From Betaproteobacteria bacterium (lineage in GTDB: Bacteria; Pseudomonadota; Gammaproteobacteria; Burkholderiales; Rhodocyclaceae), in the NCBI GenBank assembly GCA_016208415.1, contig JACQYB010000037.1, positions 83,798 through 147,797 of the forward strand: DNA of 64,000 nt, read 5' to 3'. The notes under the pieces were generated by a model. That model was not told the origin of the DNA and searched no databases. It saw nothing but the letters and a program-made list of their open reading frames with translations. A program made the translations under genes and the position numbers. Every line of letters starts with the position of its first letter. The stretch's first letter is position 1. Below, in pieces: positions 1-10,219 of the stretch.

Positions 1-1343
1 GCCGTCCCCAGGCCAGTGCCGCGGAGGCGTTGCGCGAGCCCGCGATCATCGGCCCGGGGCAGCACGGCATCGCCCGTGACGCCATCTCCCCCGCCGCCCG
101 CAAGGTATGCGAGGTGCTGCAGGGCGCCGGTCATCACGGCTACGTGGTGGGCGGCGCGGTGCGTGACCTCATCGCCGGCTTCCGGCCCAAGGATTACGAC
201 ATCGCCACCAGTGCCACGCCGGAGCAGGTGAAGGATCTGTTCCGGCGCGCGCGCATCATCGGGCGGCGCTTCCGCATCGTGCATGTGATGATCGGTGCCG
301 AGACCCTCGAGGTGTCCACATTTCGCGCGTTGCACGACAACGGCACCCAGACCGACGAGCACGGCCGCGTACTCCACGACAACGTCTTCGGCAGCCAGGC
401 CGAGGATGCCACCCGCCGCGACTTCACCATCAACGCCCTGTACTACAACCCCGGCGACCAGACGGTCATCGACTACCACCACGGCGTGGCCGACCTGCGC
501 CAGAAGACCCTGCGCATGATCGGCGACCCGCGCCAGCGCTATCGTGAAGATCCGATTCGCATGCTGCGGGCGGTACGCATGGCCGCCAAGCTGGGGCTGG
601 CCATCGATCCGGCGGCGCGCGAACCCATCCGCGAGATGTCCGGGCTGCTGGAAAACGTACCGCCGGCACGCCTGTTCGACGAGATGCTCAAGCTGCTGCT
701 GTCCGGCCACGCCGTGCCCTGCCTGACCCAGTTGCGCGACGAAGGCCTGCACCACGGCCTCCTGCCCCTGCTGGACGTGATCATGGAACAGCCTCTGGGC
801 GAACGCTTCGTATGGCTGTCGCTGGCCAACACCGACGAGCGCGTCGGAGCCGGCAAGGCCGTATCGCCTGCCTTCCTGTTCGCCACGCTGCTGTGGCACG
901 AGGTGCTGGCCCACTGGGAGAGCCGCAAGAGCCGCGACGAGCCCACCATGGCCGCACTCCACGCGGCCATGGGCGACGTGCTGGACGCACAGTGCGAAAA
1001 GCTCGCCATCACCCGGCGCATCGCCGGCGACGTCAAGGAAATCTGGGCGCTGCAGCCGCGTTTCGAAGCGCGCTCGGGGCGCCGCCCCCTGCGCCTGCTG
1101 GAGCAGCCGCGCTTCCGTGCCGGCTACGACTTCCTGTTGCTGCGGGCGCAAAGTGGCGAACTGCCCATGGAGATGCCCCAGTGGTGGGAGCGCTTCGCCA
1201 ACTCGGACGCCGAGGCACGCCTTGAGATGCTAGAGCCCGACAAGACCCCGCGCCGGCGCCGGCGACCGCGACGCAGTTCCGGCGACGGGGCTGACCGGGA
1301 TGCGGGCACCCAGGCCGCCCACGCGCCGGCACAGGACACCTGA
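1..1343 (+). CDS. pcnB: Poly(A) polymerase I (PcnB), 5' end outside window
   Basis: Polynucleotide adenylyltransferase that adds poly(A) tails to RNA 3' ends and so promotes decay. The reading frame is already open at base 3, and known PcnB proteins have about 30 residues before the first conserved block, so the true start probably lies left of the window. A TTG at 30 would give 437 aa. Counting from that TTG, the nucleotidyltransferase motif GGAVRD is at residues 41-46 and the catalytic DYD at 55-57. The conserved RRFRIVHVM and REDPIRMLRAVRMAAKLG blocks follow. The basic C-terminal tail (RRRRRPRR) is typical. Family assignment is secure; only the start is open. Confidence 0.95.
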   Translation, partial: RPQASAAEALREPAIIGPGQHGIARDAISPAARKVCEVLQGAGHHGYVVGGAVRDLIAGFRPKDYDIATSATPEQVKDLFRRARIIGRRFRIVHVMIGAETLEVSTFRALHDNGTQTDEHGRVLHDNVFGSQAEDATRRDFTINALYYNPGDQTVIDYHHGVADLRQKTLRMIGDPRQRYREDPIRMLRAVRMAAKLGLAIDPAAREPIREMSGLLENVPPARLFDEMLKLLLSGHAVPCLTQLRDEGLHHGLLPLLDVIMEQPLGERFVWLSLANTDERVGAGKAVSPAFLFATLLWHEVLAHWESRKSRDEPTMAALHAAMGDVLDAQCEKLAITRRIAGDVKEIWALQPRFEARSGRRPLRLLEQPRFRAGYDFLLLRAQSGELPMEMPQWWERFANSDAEARLEMLEPDKTPRRRRRPRRSSGDGADRDAGTQAAHAPAQDT

Positions 1344-1389
1344 GAGGGAGCATCCGCCCGAGTCCCACTGCCCTGGAACCCGTCGATCC

Positions 1390-2028
1390 ATGCTCGCAAG
1401 ATCCCGCTACATCGTCGTGGAAGGCCCCATCGGTGCCGGCAAGACCTCGCTCGCACGGCGCCTGGCACAACGCCTGCGGTGCCGGCTGCTGCTGGAGGAA
1501 CCCGAGCGCAATCCCTTCCTCGGCCGCTTCTACCAGGACATGGTGCGCCACGCGCTGCCGGTACAGTTGGCCTTCCTGTTCCAGCGGCTGGAGCAACTGG
1601 AGGCACAGCAACACGTAGATTCGGCGAACTCGCAGGTGGTGGCGGACTTCCTGTTCGAGAAGGATGCCCTGTTTGCCGGCCTCATCCTCCAGGGCGACGA
1701 ACTGGCCCTCTACGAGCAGATCGTCGCGCGGCTGCGGATACCCGCGCCGACGCCGGATCTGGTGATCTACCTGCAGGCGCCGCCCGAGGTGCTCATGCAG
1801 CGCGTGCGCCAGCGGGCGGCGGAGGCGGAGCGTCCGATCACGGAGACCTATCTGGAACGGGTGGCGCAGCGTTACGCCAGCTTCTTCCACCATTTCGATG
1901 CCGCGCCGCTGTTCATCGTCCAGGCCGGCCGGCTCAACCCCATCGATGATGACGACGACTTCGAGCTGCTGTGGCAGCGCCTCAACGCCATGCGCAGTTA
2001 CCGGGAGTATTTCGGCTACGCCGACTGA
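1390..2028 (+). CDS. Deoxynucleoside kinase family protein
   Basis: Probable deoxyadenosine/deoxyguanosine-type kinase of the dNK family, phosphorylating deoxynucleosides for salvage. The 212-aa product has a P-loop GPIGAGKTS at residues 12-20. The rest of the fold matches the dNK family, including an arginine-rich lid-like stretch ([12 protein letters not shown]) and the late YASFFHHF segment. It starts 46 bases after pcnB and precedes panB. In many gammaproteobacteria folK occupies this slot between pcnB and panB, but no folK is visible here. Substrate preference cannot be read from the sequence. The ATG lacks a strong Shine-Dalgarno, so a slightly different start is possible. Confidence 0.85.
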   Translation: MLARSRYIVVEGPIGAGKTSLARRLAQRLRCRLLLEEPERNPFLGRFYQDMVRHALPVQLAFLFQRLEQLEAQQHVDSANSQVVADFLFEKDALFAGLILQGDELALYEQIVARLRIPAPTPDLVIYLQAPPEVLMQRVRQRAAEAERPITETYLERVAQRYASFFHHFDAAPLFIVQAGRLNPIDDDDDFELLWQRLNAMRSYREYFGYAD

Positions 2029-2135
2029 TTCCATCGCCACCGTCATCCGACAGCGCCCACGCCGGCACCTGTCAACTTCCGGCGCGGGCGCGGACGTTAA
2101 GACGCCTGCCCGTCATCCCCAGCGGAGGGTTTCCC

Positions 2136-3873
<1,738 letters not shown>

Positions 3874-3977
3874 GGCACCGCGATGCGCTCAGGCCGGCGG
3901 TGTTCCAGCAGCGTCAAGGGTGGGCTGCCGCAGCCCACGGTCCGTATTGCTCTTGCCTGAGAAGGAGCAAGTCAACA

Positions 3978-4361
3978 ATGCAGCGCACCATGCTTCAAGC
4001 CAAGCTCCACCGCGTCACCGTCACCCATTCGGAGTTGCATTACGAGGGGTCCTGCGCCATCGACCAGGATCTGCTGGATCTCTCGGACATCCGCGAGTAT
4101 CAGGCCATCGACATCTACAACATCAACAACGGCGAGCGCTTCTCCACCTACGCCATTTCGGCGGAGCGCGGTTCGGGCGTCATCTCGATCAACGGTGCGG
4201 CAGCGCGCAGGGCGGCCCCCGGAGACCTTCTCATCATCGCCGCGTTTGCCAACTACAACGAGCTGGAGTTGCAGAAGCACGAACCGAAGCTGGTGTATGT
4301 GGATGCGCGCAACCGCGCCATCACCCGGCGCAACCGCATCCCCGTGCAGGCGGCCGTGTAA
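3978..4361 (+). CDS. panD: Aspartate 1-decarboxylase (PanD)
   Basis: Makes beta-alanine from aspartate for pantothenate synthesis. The 127-aa pro-enzyme carries the self-cleavage site Gly24-Ser25 (EGSC), which yields the pyruvoyl cofactor, followed by the conserved [17 protein letters not shown] and PGD blocks. A GGAG ribosome site at 3964-3967 precedes the ATG. It is the last gene of the pcnB-pan block and a strong hairpin follows within 40 bases. Confidence 0.97.
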   Translation: MQRTMLQAKLHRVTVTHSELHYEGSCAIDQDLLDLSDIREYQAIDIYNINNGERFSTYAISAERGSGVISINGAAARRAAPGDLLIIAAFANYNELELQKHEPKLVYVDARNRAITRRNRIPVQAAV

Positions 4362-4394
4362 GGGGTCCGCAGGGGTTACAAGCCCCGACGTACG

Positions 4395-4420
4395 AAAGCC
4401 CGCGATTCGCGGGCTTTCTT
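4395..4420. terminator. Rho-independent terminator after panD
   Basis: Perfect 10-bp stem (4395-4404 with 4408-4417) with a 3-base loop and a T-rich tract on the plus strand. The A-rich 5' side of the stem lets it act also on the minus strand, where the DUF364 gene ends at 4449, so it may be a shared bidirectional terminator. Confidence 0.85.
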
Positions 4421-4448
4421 GTCTCCGGGCGCCGGGCGTCCCACGGCG

Positions 4449-5312
4449 TCAGCGCAGCAGATCCTCCCACCCCGGCCATTGCCCGCGTGCGATGGCATAC
4501 TTTTCGGCGGCACCGCCCCACGAACTGCCGTCCGCCATGGCGCGGCGAAAATGCTCGGGATCGGTGATGCGGGTGCCGCCCACCAGACTCACGCCCCGGG
4601 CGAACAAGGGGTCCGGCCAGCAACCCGCGCTGGGACCGATGACGGCGAAAGACTCCGCGCCCTGCGCGCAGCCGAGCATGGCGTCCAGGGTGTCGTTGAG
4701 CAGCATGGTGGACGTCGCCAGCACGCGCTGGCAGCGGCCCAGCGCCCGCCGATCCAGGGTGACTTCCAGTTCGGGGTGGGCACCCTGCTCGCGCGCCACA
4801 GTCTGCGGATCCAGTTCCACCACCACCAACCGCGCGCCGCACGACAGCACCTGGGCCACCAGGGGCGGGAAGAAGCCCACCATGCCCACGGTTTCGCCGG
4901 GGCGCGGGCGCATCTCGCCCAGGGAGTTGCCGGCGCAGGGCGGCGCGTAACCCAGGCGGCGCCATACGGACTGGGTCAGGGCGTTGAGGGTGGCCAGGCC
5001 GATGGCGCGGCGCAGCGGATCGCTGCCGGCGAATCCCTGCGCCACCTCCAGCGCCGGCTGCCCGGCAAGGACATCGCTTGCCCCAAGCCGCGCCGCCAGG
5101 TCGGATACGGACCGGCCCAGGAGCATGTAGGACAGCCCGAACGCGCCGTCTTCGAGTTCCACCGCGCAGAACTCGGCGTCCTTCTTCGCGGCCATGTCGT
5201 TACACAGGAGAGCGGGAAGATGCAGCCTCGCCACTCTTGGGGGGCTGAGACGCCGCGCAACGGCACGCACCTGACCCAGCAAATCCTCGGCGAGATCCGA
5301 GCGCTTTTCCAT
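4449..5312 (-). CDS. DUF364 (putative heavy-metal chelation) protein
   Basis: 287-aa cytoplasmic protein resembling the DUF364/DUF4213 family, which has a Rossmann-like C-terminal domain and is annotated as putative heavy-metal chelation. Visible features are the GMVGFFPPLV nucleotide-binding-like turn, the ATSTMLLNDTLD segment and IGPSAGCWPDPLFARGVSLVGGTRI. The start at MEKRSDL is favoured over an upstream in-frame ATG because a GGAAG ribosome site precedes it. The substrate is unknown. The neighbours (HtpX and a Mn-riboswitch-linked transporter) are compatible with metal handling, but this is inference. Confidence 0.75.
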   Translation of the reverse strand: MEKRSDLAEDLLGQVRAVARRLSPPRVARLHLPALLCNDMAAKKDAEFCAVELEDGAFGLSYMLLGRSVSDLAARLGASDVLAGQPALEVAQGFAGSDPLRRAIGLATLNALTQSVWRRLGYAPPCAGNSLGEMRPRPGETVGMVGFFPPLVAQVLSCGARLVVVELDPQTVAREQGAHPELEVTLDRRALGRCQRVLATSTMLLNDTLDAMLGCAQGAESFAVIGPSAGCWPDPLFARGVSLVGGTRITDPEHFRRAMADGSSWGGAAEKYAIARGQWPGWEDLLR

Positions 5313-5416
5313 GAGTCTTCCATCGTGGGCCGCGGGGAAATGATCCCCGCGTTTGAAGGCCCATTTTAGCGGCGGGCCCACCCCGGCGCCGAAGCGAAAG
5401 CGCAGCCTGCGGCTGC

Positions 5417-6289
5417 TCAGCGACCGGCCAGCGCTGCGATGCGGCTCTCGATGGGCGGGTGGCTGGAAAACAGTGCCATCCAGCCCGGCGCACCCGAGAT
5501 CCCGGACGCCGCCATGCTCTTCGGCAGTTGGCCGGGTTCCAGCCCGCCCAGGCGCTGCAGCGCCGCGATCATCGGCTGCGGTGTGCCGAGGATGCGGGCA
5601 GCGCCGGCGTCGGCGCGAAACTCCCGCTGGCGCGAGAACCAGGCGACGACGATGCTGGCCAGGATGCCGAAGAGAATGTCGCAGACCACGACGGTCACCG
5701 TGTAGCCGATGCCCGGGCCGCTGCTGCCGTCGCTGCGGCGCAGGAACTGATCCACCGCGTAGCCCACGACGCGGGAGATGAACACGACGAAGGTGTTGAC
5801 CACACCCTGGATGAGCGTCAGCGTCACCATGTCGCCGTTGCCCACGTGGGACACCTCGTGCGCCAGTACGGCCTCCACTTCCTTGCGGGTCATGGACTGC
5901 AGCAGGCCGGTGGACACGGCCACCAGAGAACTGTTTTTCGTGGCGCCCGTGGCAAACGCGTTGGGTTCGCCCTCGTAGATCGCCACTTCGGGCATGGCAA
6001 TGCCGGCACTGCGCGCCTGCGCGGCCACGCTATCCAGCAGCCATTGCTCGTCGGCCGTGCGCGCCCTCTCGATGACCTGGGCGCCGGTGGACCACTTGGC
6101 CATGGGCTTGGATATCCACAGCGAAATGAAGGCACCGCCGAAGCCCATGATGGCCGCGAAGCCCAGCAAGGCGCCGAGATCGAGTCCGTTGGCGGCCAGA
6201 TAGCGATTCACGCCCAGCACACTGGCCGTGACGCTCAACACGAGCATGACGGCGATGTTGGTGGCCAGGAACAGCAGGATGCGTTTCAT
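5417..6289 (-). CDS. htpX: Membrane metalloprotease HtpX
   Basis: Inner-membrane M48B zinc protease for quality control of misfolded membrane proteins. The 290 aa match the usual length (about 290). Two N-terminal membrane helices (about residues 4-26 and 38-58) are followed by the zinc motif HEVSH at 144-148, two further helices around 155-215 and the FRADAGAA third-ligand region. The start has GGAG eight bases upstream. It is downstream of the YjbE-type gene with a 22-base gap, so the two may be cotranscribed. Confidence 0.95.
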   Translation of the reverse strand: MKRILLFLATNIAVMLVLSVTASVLGVNRYLAANGLDLGALLGFAAIMGFGGAFISLWISKPMAKWSTGAQVIERARTADEQWLLDSVAAQARSAGIAMPEVAIYEGEPNAFATGATKNSSLVAVSTGLLQSMTRKEVEAVLAHEVSHVGNGDMVTLTLIQGVVNTFVVFISRVVGYAVDQFLRRSDGSSGPGIGYTVTVVVCDILFGILASIVVAWFSRQREFRADAGAARILGTPQPMIAALQRLGGLEPGQLPKSMAASGISGAPGWMALFSSHPPIESRIAALAGR

Positions 6290-6311
6290 CGAGGTTCTCC
6301 TACTTGGGTTT

Positions 6312-7070
6312 TCAGTTGCTGCGGGATGGAACACGTATCGGTTCGGCAAGCACCGCCTCGCCAGGTTCAGCCCCCTCTCCGGCGCGGGCGGCGACCGCCT
6401 CCCTCCGGGCAAGGTGGCCGCCCCACAGCACCACCACCAGGATGACGGCGTAAATGGCCACGGTAAGAAAGGGATGCTCGGTGAAGAAGGCCTTCGAAAG
6501 CGGCTCCGTGACAACCATCTTGCCCGCCGTGTACGCCAGCACACCGGCCCCCAGGTAGACGATGGCCGGAAAGCGCCCCACCAGCCGCAGCACCAGGCTG
6601 CTGCCCCAGATCACCAGCGGGATGCTGATCAGCAGCCCCAGCACCACCAGCAGGAAGCTGCCGTGGGCCGCCCCCGCCACGGCCAGCACGTTGTCCAGGC
6701 CCATCACGGCGTCGGCGACGACGATGGTGCGCATGGCAGCCCACAGCGTGGCGCCGACAGGACCGTGCTCGCCGGCGGATTCATCCTCGGCCAGCAGCTT
6801 GTACGCGATCCAGATCAGCGCCGCGCCGCCCAGCAGCAGCAGGCCCGGTACCTTGAGCAGCCATACCACGGCCATCGTCATCGCGGCGCGCACCACGATG
6901 GCGCCCACGGTGCCCCAGACGATGGCCTTTTTCTGCAGATGGCCCGGCAGGTTGCGCGCCGCCAGCGCGATCACGATGGCGTTGTCGCCGGCCAGCACCA
7001 GGTCGATGACCACGATGGACAGAAGTGCCGCCAGGAAATCGGCGCTCGGCAGAGAAGTAATCCACTCCAT
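6312..7070 (-). CDS. YjbE/TerC-family integral membrane metal transporter
   Basis: 252-aa polytopic membrane protein of the TerC superfamily, YjbE branch, a group typically found downstream of yybP-ykoY riboswitches and thought to export or deliver manganese. It has about seven hydrophobic helices. The two hallmark acidic motifs are present: [11 protein letters not shown] near residue 23 and [12 protein letters not shown] near residue 117, whose aspartates are the likely metal sites. The leader on the minus strand holds the riboswitch described separately. Function as a Mn exporter rests on family knowledge and the riboswitch. Confidence 0.9.
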   Translation of the reverse strand: MEWITSLPSADFLAALLSIVVIDLVLAGDNAIVIALAARNLPGHLQKKAIVWGTVGAIVVRAAMTMAVVWLLKVPGLLLLGGAALIWIAYKLLAEDESAGEHGPVGATLWAAMRTIVVADAVMGLDNVLAVAGAAHGSFLLVVLGLLISIPLVIWGSSLVLRLVGRFPAIVYLGAGVLAYTAGKMVVTEPLSKAFFTEHPFLTVAIYAVILVVVLWGGHLARREAVAARAGEGAEPGEAVLAEPIRVPSRSN

Positions 7071-7099
7071 GATGTGCCCTCGGTCGCGTTGTCGTCACA

Positions 7100-7270
7100 T
7101 CGCACCGGACATCCGGAGTACGGGGCGACCATTGCCACGCACTCCGGACGGCCTGTCCGGTGCGGCAAAGGTCTTGCTCGACAACCTGGGTTGCCGGCAC
7201 CACCGGGAGCACGCGCTCCGTCTTGACGATGATGCCTCCGGCAAGGACGCCGGGAGCTACTCCCCTCTGA
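7100..7270 (-). promoter_or_regulatory. yybP-ykoY manganese riboswitch and expression platform
   Basis: The minus strand upstream of the YjbE-type gene contains the consensus GGGGAGUAGC (7265 down to 7256) and, about 80 bases on, GAGCAAGACC (7179-7170), the two conserved ends of the yybP-ykoY aptamer, with a GUCAAGAC element between. Downstream, 7155-7163 can pair with 7102-7110 (9 bp) and 7141-7149 with 7111-7119 (8 of 9), or 7144-7149 can pair locally with 7155-7160. These alternatives look like a switch. The ATG lies at 7070. Hairpins at 7271-7289 and 7302-7323 (UUCG-type loop) precede the aptamer. I see nothing further from 7324 to 7501. Confidence 0.85.
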
Positions 7271-7501
7271 GCACCCCGCCAAGGGGTGCGTACCACCAAT
7301 TCGCCCTTGCCGAAGCAAGGGGCGGGGGGATTCTAGCGCAACCGCGGGCGAATGTGGTGTGAACTGTCCTCCAAGTCAAGTGGTCCCGGCGGTAACTGAA
7401 CCGGCCGTTGCGGATCACCTGGCAGCGCCGCCCGCCCCCCTTCGGCTGCGAGCAGCGATGCGCTACCCTTCCCCCACGGGCATTCCTCCGGAGGTGGCGG
7501 C

Positions 7502-8047
7502 ATGGCGCCGGGCCTGGACAGGCGTGGCTTCCTCAAGGCGTCGGGCGCCGTGACCCCGGGCCTGGTGGAGGCGGAACTCGCCCCCGCGGCGGGCGACGCC
7601 GCTTCCTCCGGGCCGGCCGCCCCCGCGGCCGCGCCCGCCTCCGGCCCCGCGCGCCGCGCCCCCCCACGCCCGCATCGTCAACCTGGAAACCGCCGTCACC
7701 GCCGCCGCCGGCGAGCCCTGGCCGGGCAAGGGCATCCAGTACCGCATGCATCCGCGCAACCTCGGCTACCTCACCGCGGCCGGCATCGACTGCTGCGTGC
7801 TGGCCAACAACCACGTCCTGGACCGGGGTTACCGGAGGCTGGAGGACAGCCTGGCCAGCCTGGCAGGCGCCGGCTTTCGCCCGCCTGAGCGGGGCGCACG
7901 CTGACCGAGGCCGCCGCCCCGGCGGGGCTGGAACTCCCCGGCGTCGGCCAGGTACTGGTGTTTGCCGCCGCCCACGAAAGCAGCGGCGTGCCCCGCCCCT
8001 GGGCGGCGGAGCCGGGGGGCAGCCTGGCGCTGCGCCGGGCGGCGTAG
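7502..8047 (+). pseudogene. Degraded CapA-family (PGA_cap) gene
   Basis: Remnant of a poly-gamma-glutamate/capsule CapA-type phosphoesterase. The frame starting at 7502 opens with a Tat-like RRGFLKASGA. Homology then continues in another frame at about 7665-7904, with NLETAV and LANNHVLDRG, both CapA signatures, then TGA. After another shift it resumes from 7901 (LTEAAAPAGLELPG, then HESSGVPR) and ends at TAG 8045. Two frameshifts plus a length of roughly half the family (about 180 codons against 350 or more) indicate decay. A REP-like half-palindrome follows at about 8060-8084. Confidence 0.75.
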
Positions 8048-8207
8048 CGGGGGCCGAGCGACATCGCGGCCAACCCCGCTCCCACGAGACCGTTGCCCGC
8101 CGGAATAAACGCCCGCCCGGCGCCGTCTACCCCTCAGCGGCGGGCGGCGACGCGGGCGGTGCCGACGTGCACGCCCGCCGCACTACCACCCAAAGAGAGG
8201 AGACGAC

Positions 8208-8636
8208 ATGAAGACCACCAGCCTGCTGTCCGCCCTGGCCGCCGCGGCCCTGCTCGCCGCCCTTCCCGCCCAATGGGCCGGCGCCGCCGACAAGGAGCAC
8301 CGCGTGGTGATGCAGGTCAGCGACAACGACCCGGGCAAGTGGAACCTGGCCCTCAACAACGCCCGCAACATCCAGAAGGACCTGGGTGCCGACAAGGTGG
8401 ACGTGGAGATCGTGGCCTATGGCCCCGGCATCGGCATGCTCAAGGCCGATTCCCTGGTGGCCAACCGCGTCGAGGACGCCACCGCCGCCGGCGTGAAGGT
8501 GGTGGCCTGCGAGAACACCATGCACGCCCAGAAGCTCGGCCGCGACGACATGAACAAGAAGATCGACTACGTGCCGGCGGGCGTGGTGGAACTGATGCTG
8601 CGCCAGAAGCAGGGCTACGCCTACATCCGGCCCTGA
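8208..8636 (+). CDS. Exported DsrE-family protein
   Basis: 142-aa protein with a clear Sec signal peptide (about residues 1-27, cleavage after AGA) and a DsrE/YchN-like fold: HRVVMQVSDND, the LNNARNI helix, VEIVAYGPGIGML and the VKVVACENTM strand. DsrE-family proteins handle sulfur as persulfides on cysteine. Here one cysteine (ACENTM, about residue 103) occupies the usual position. A strong ribosome site (GAGGAG) precedes the ATG. It stands alone between the CapA remnant and a hemerythrin. Inferred role: periplasmic sulfur or redox binding. Confidence 0.82.
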   Translation: MKTTSLLSALAAAALLAALPAQWAGAADKEHRVVMQVSDNDPGKWNLALNNARNIQKDLGADKVDVEIVAYGPGIGMLKADSLVANRVEDATAAGVKVVACENTMHAQKLGRDDMNKKIDYVPAGVVELMLRQKQGYAYIRP

Positions 8637-8840
8637 GCGCCGCGCCGCGCGCCGGCGCGCCCGCGTCCAGGCCGTGAGCAATTCAAGGCCGGCCCGGAAT
8701 TGCCCTCCCTTCGAAGATCCCGCGATCCTCAGCGATGCGAGAGGTATACTGCACCACAGGCAGCGTCATTCTGGAGGGCAACGGGCCGCAGCCTTTCGAC
8801 CGCGGTTTCGGGAATCGTCTTGCAGGACAGGAGGAGGCTC

Positions 8841-9242
8841 GTGAAAGATATCGTTTGGGGCAGGATACTGAGCGTCGGGGTCGACGAGATCGACGACGAT
8901 CACCGCAAGCTGGTGAATATCTTCAATATTCTCAATCATTCCGTGACGCAAGGAGAGCCCCCGGAGTATCTGGCGGCGGTACTGGAGGAACTGATCAACT
9001 GTACGGTCTGGCACTTCAGCCATGAGGAGCGGCTGATGCTGAAGTATGGCTACGAGGGCGTGGAAGAACACAAGGCCGAGCACCGGGAACTGATCAGGAG
9101 CGTCAAGGAGCTGCAGCAGGAGATCCTCCAGGCGGACAAGCCCGTGGCGGAGGAGGAGATCGAGTTTCTGGAGCGCTGGCTGACCGGGCACATCCTCACG
9201 GCCGACATGCGGCTGGGGTTCCATCTATCCCAGATGATGTAG
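8841..9242 (+). CDS. Bacteriohemerythrin
   Basis: 133-aa single-domain non-heme diiron O2-binding protein. All seven ligands are present: His21, His58, Glu62, His77, His81, His117 and Asp122. The GTG start is chosen because GGAGG lies just upstream (8835-8838) and the family begins at the W-x(n)-VGV-x-EID motif. Upstream, GCAATTC (8678-8684) and GAATTGC (8697-8703) form an inverted repeat of unknown role. Likely roles are oxygen delivery, sensing or detoxification. Confidence 0.92.
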   Translation: MKDIVWGRILSVGVDEIDDDHRKLVNIFNILNHSVTQGEPPEYLAAVLEELINCTVWHFSHEERLMLKYGYEGVEEHKAEHRELIRSVKELQQEILQADKPVAEEEIEFLERWLTGHILTADMRLGFHLSQMM

Positions 9243-9441
9243 GCGCCGCTGCGAAAGCCTTTCCCTGAAGAACGGTGGCTCTCCGCAACCTGGTCGGGTC
9301 GGAGCGCCCCGCCCCCTGTACTACTCCGCGATCCTCGCCTTCCCTGCCGCCCCGGCGCCCTCCTTCGTTTTCGCCGCCTTGCGGGGTCCCCGCGGCGCGC
9401 CCTTGCCGCTTGCGCCGACGTCGCGACCGACGGCGACCGGC

Positions 9442-9924
9442 TCAGCCGAACAGCACCAGGCCCCAGACCACGGCAGCGTTGGCGAGCGCCACGAACACCG
9501 CGGCACTGCCGATGTCCTTGGCCTGCTTCGCCAGAGGATGGGATTCGCCGGAAATGCGATCCACCGTGGCCTCGATCGCGGAATTGAGCAGTTCCACCAT
9601 CAGCACCAGCAATACGCTGCCGATCATCAGGGCGCGCCCCACGCCCGAACCCGGCAACAACAGCGCCAGCGGCACCAGCACGGCGGCCACCCAGACCTCC
9701 TGGCGAAAGGCCTCCTCGTGCCGGTAGGCCGCCCTGAATCCGTCCATGGAATAGCGCGCGGCGTTCGCGAGGCGGCGCACACCGGTGACGCCCTTGAAGC
9801 CGTTCACCGGACCCGCGTCGCCCGCTTCGGCCTGCGCTGGCCCGCCCCTTGATGATCCAGCGCCGGCCGCGCCGTTGCGCTCCACCGGCTCTGTAGTCCC
9901 CGCCTTTTCCGCCATCGAGTTCAT
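9442..9924 (-). CDS. dgkA: Diacylglycerol kinase (DgkA)
   Basis: Small integral-membrane kinase recycling diacylglycerol to phosphatidic acid. The DgkA domain fills about residues 40-160, with three helices and the active-site block VELLNSAIEATVDRI. The 160-aa length exceeds the usual 120 because of a low-complexity N-terminal extension of about 40 residues. The start at MNSMAEK is supported by GGGAG just upstream. It is divergent from a phosphoethanolamine transferase, whose action releases diacylglycerol, so the pairing is functionally sensible. Confidence 0.92.
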   Translation of the reverse strand: MNSMAEKAGTTEPVERNGAAGAGSSRGGPAQAEAGDAGPVNGFKGVTGVRRLANAARYSMDGFRAAYRHEEAFRQEVWVAAVLVPLALLLPGSGVGRALMIGSVLLVLMVELLNSAIEATVDRISGESHPLAKQAKDIGSAAVFVALANAAVVWGLVLFG

Positions 9925-10083
9925 CGCTCCCGTTCCGGAATCCTGCCCGCAGCACCACGATCTGCCTGCCCCGGACACGGCATCGAGTATATGCGATTGC
10001 CCCGGTTCGCCTCCGTCACCCACCGCTGCGGGCCGACGGTGCCAGGAAGGAGGTCCACTTTCGGCTTAGTCCGCCGCACCAAT

Positions 10084-10106
10084 TCACGAATCCGTCACAT
10101 TCGTGA
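10084..10106. promoter_or_regulatory. Inverted repeat in dgkA/PEtN-transferase intergenic region
   Basis: TCACGAAT (10084-10091) and ATTCGTGA (10099-10106) form a perfect 8-bp inverted repeat with a 7-base spacer, in the 295-base region between the divergent dgkA and phosphoethanolamine transferase genes. No T-run follows, so it looks more like a binding site for a dimeric regulator than a terminator. The regulator is unknown. Confidence 0.45.
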
Positions 10107-10219
10107 CATTGTCCACGGTCCACAAGGCCCATCGTCACTACTCTCCAAGAAGGTCTTGTAGCACCCTGCGGCGGGCTCGTCCCGGTACGTAACCCGCTTC
10201 CCCTCCAGGCTCGAAGAAC

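Noticed and set aside
9321..9506. Short minus-strand frame with a Lys/Ala/Gly-rich end, resembling a histone-like tail
   Set aside because: It overlaps the 3' end of dgkA in another frame, has no start context and no recognisable domain.
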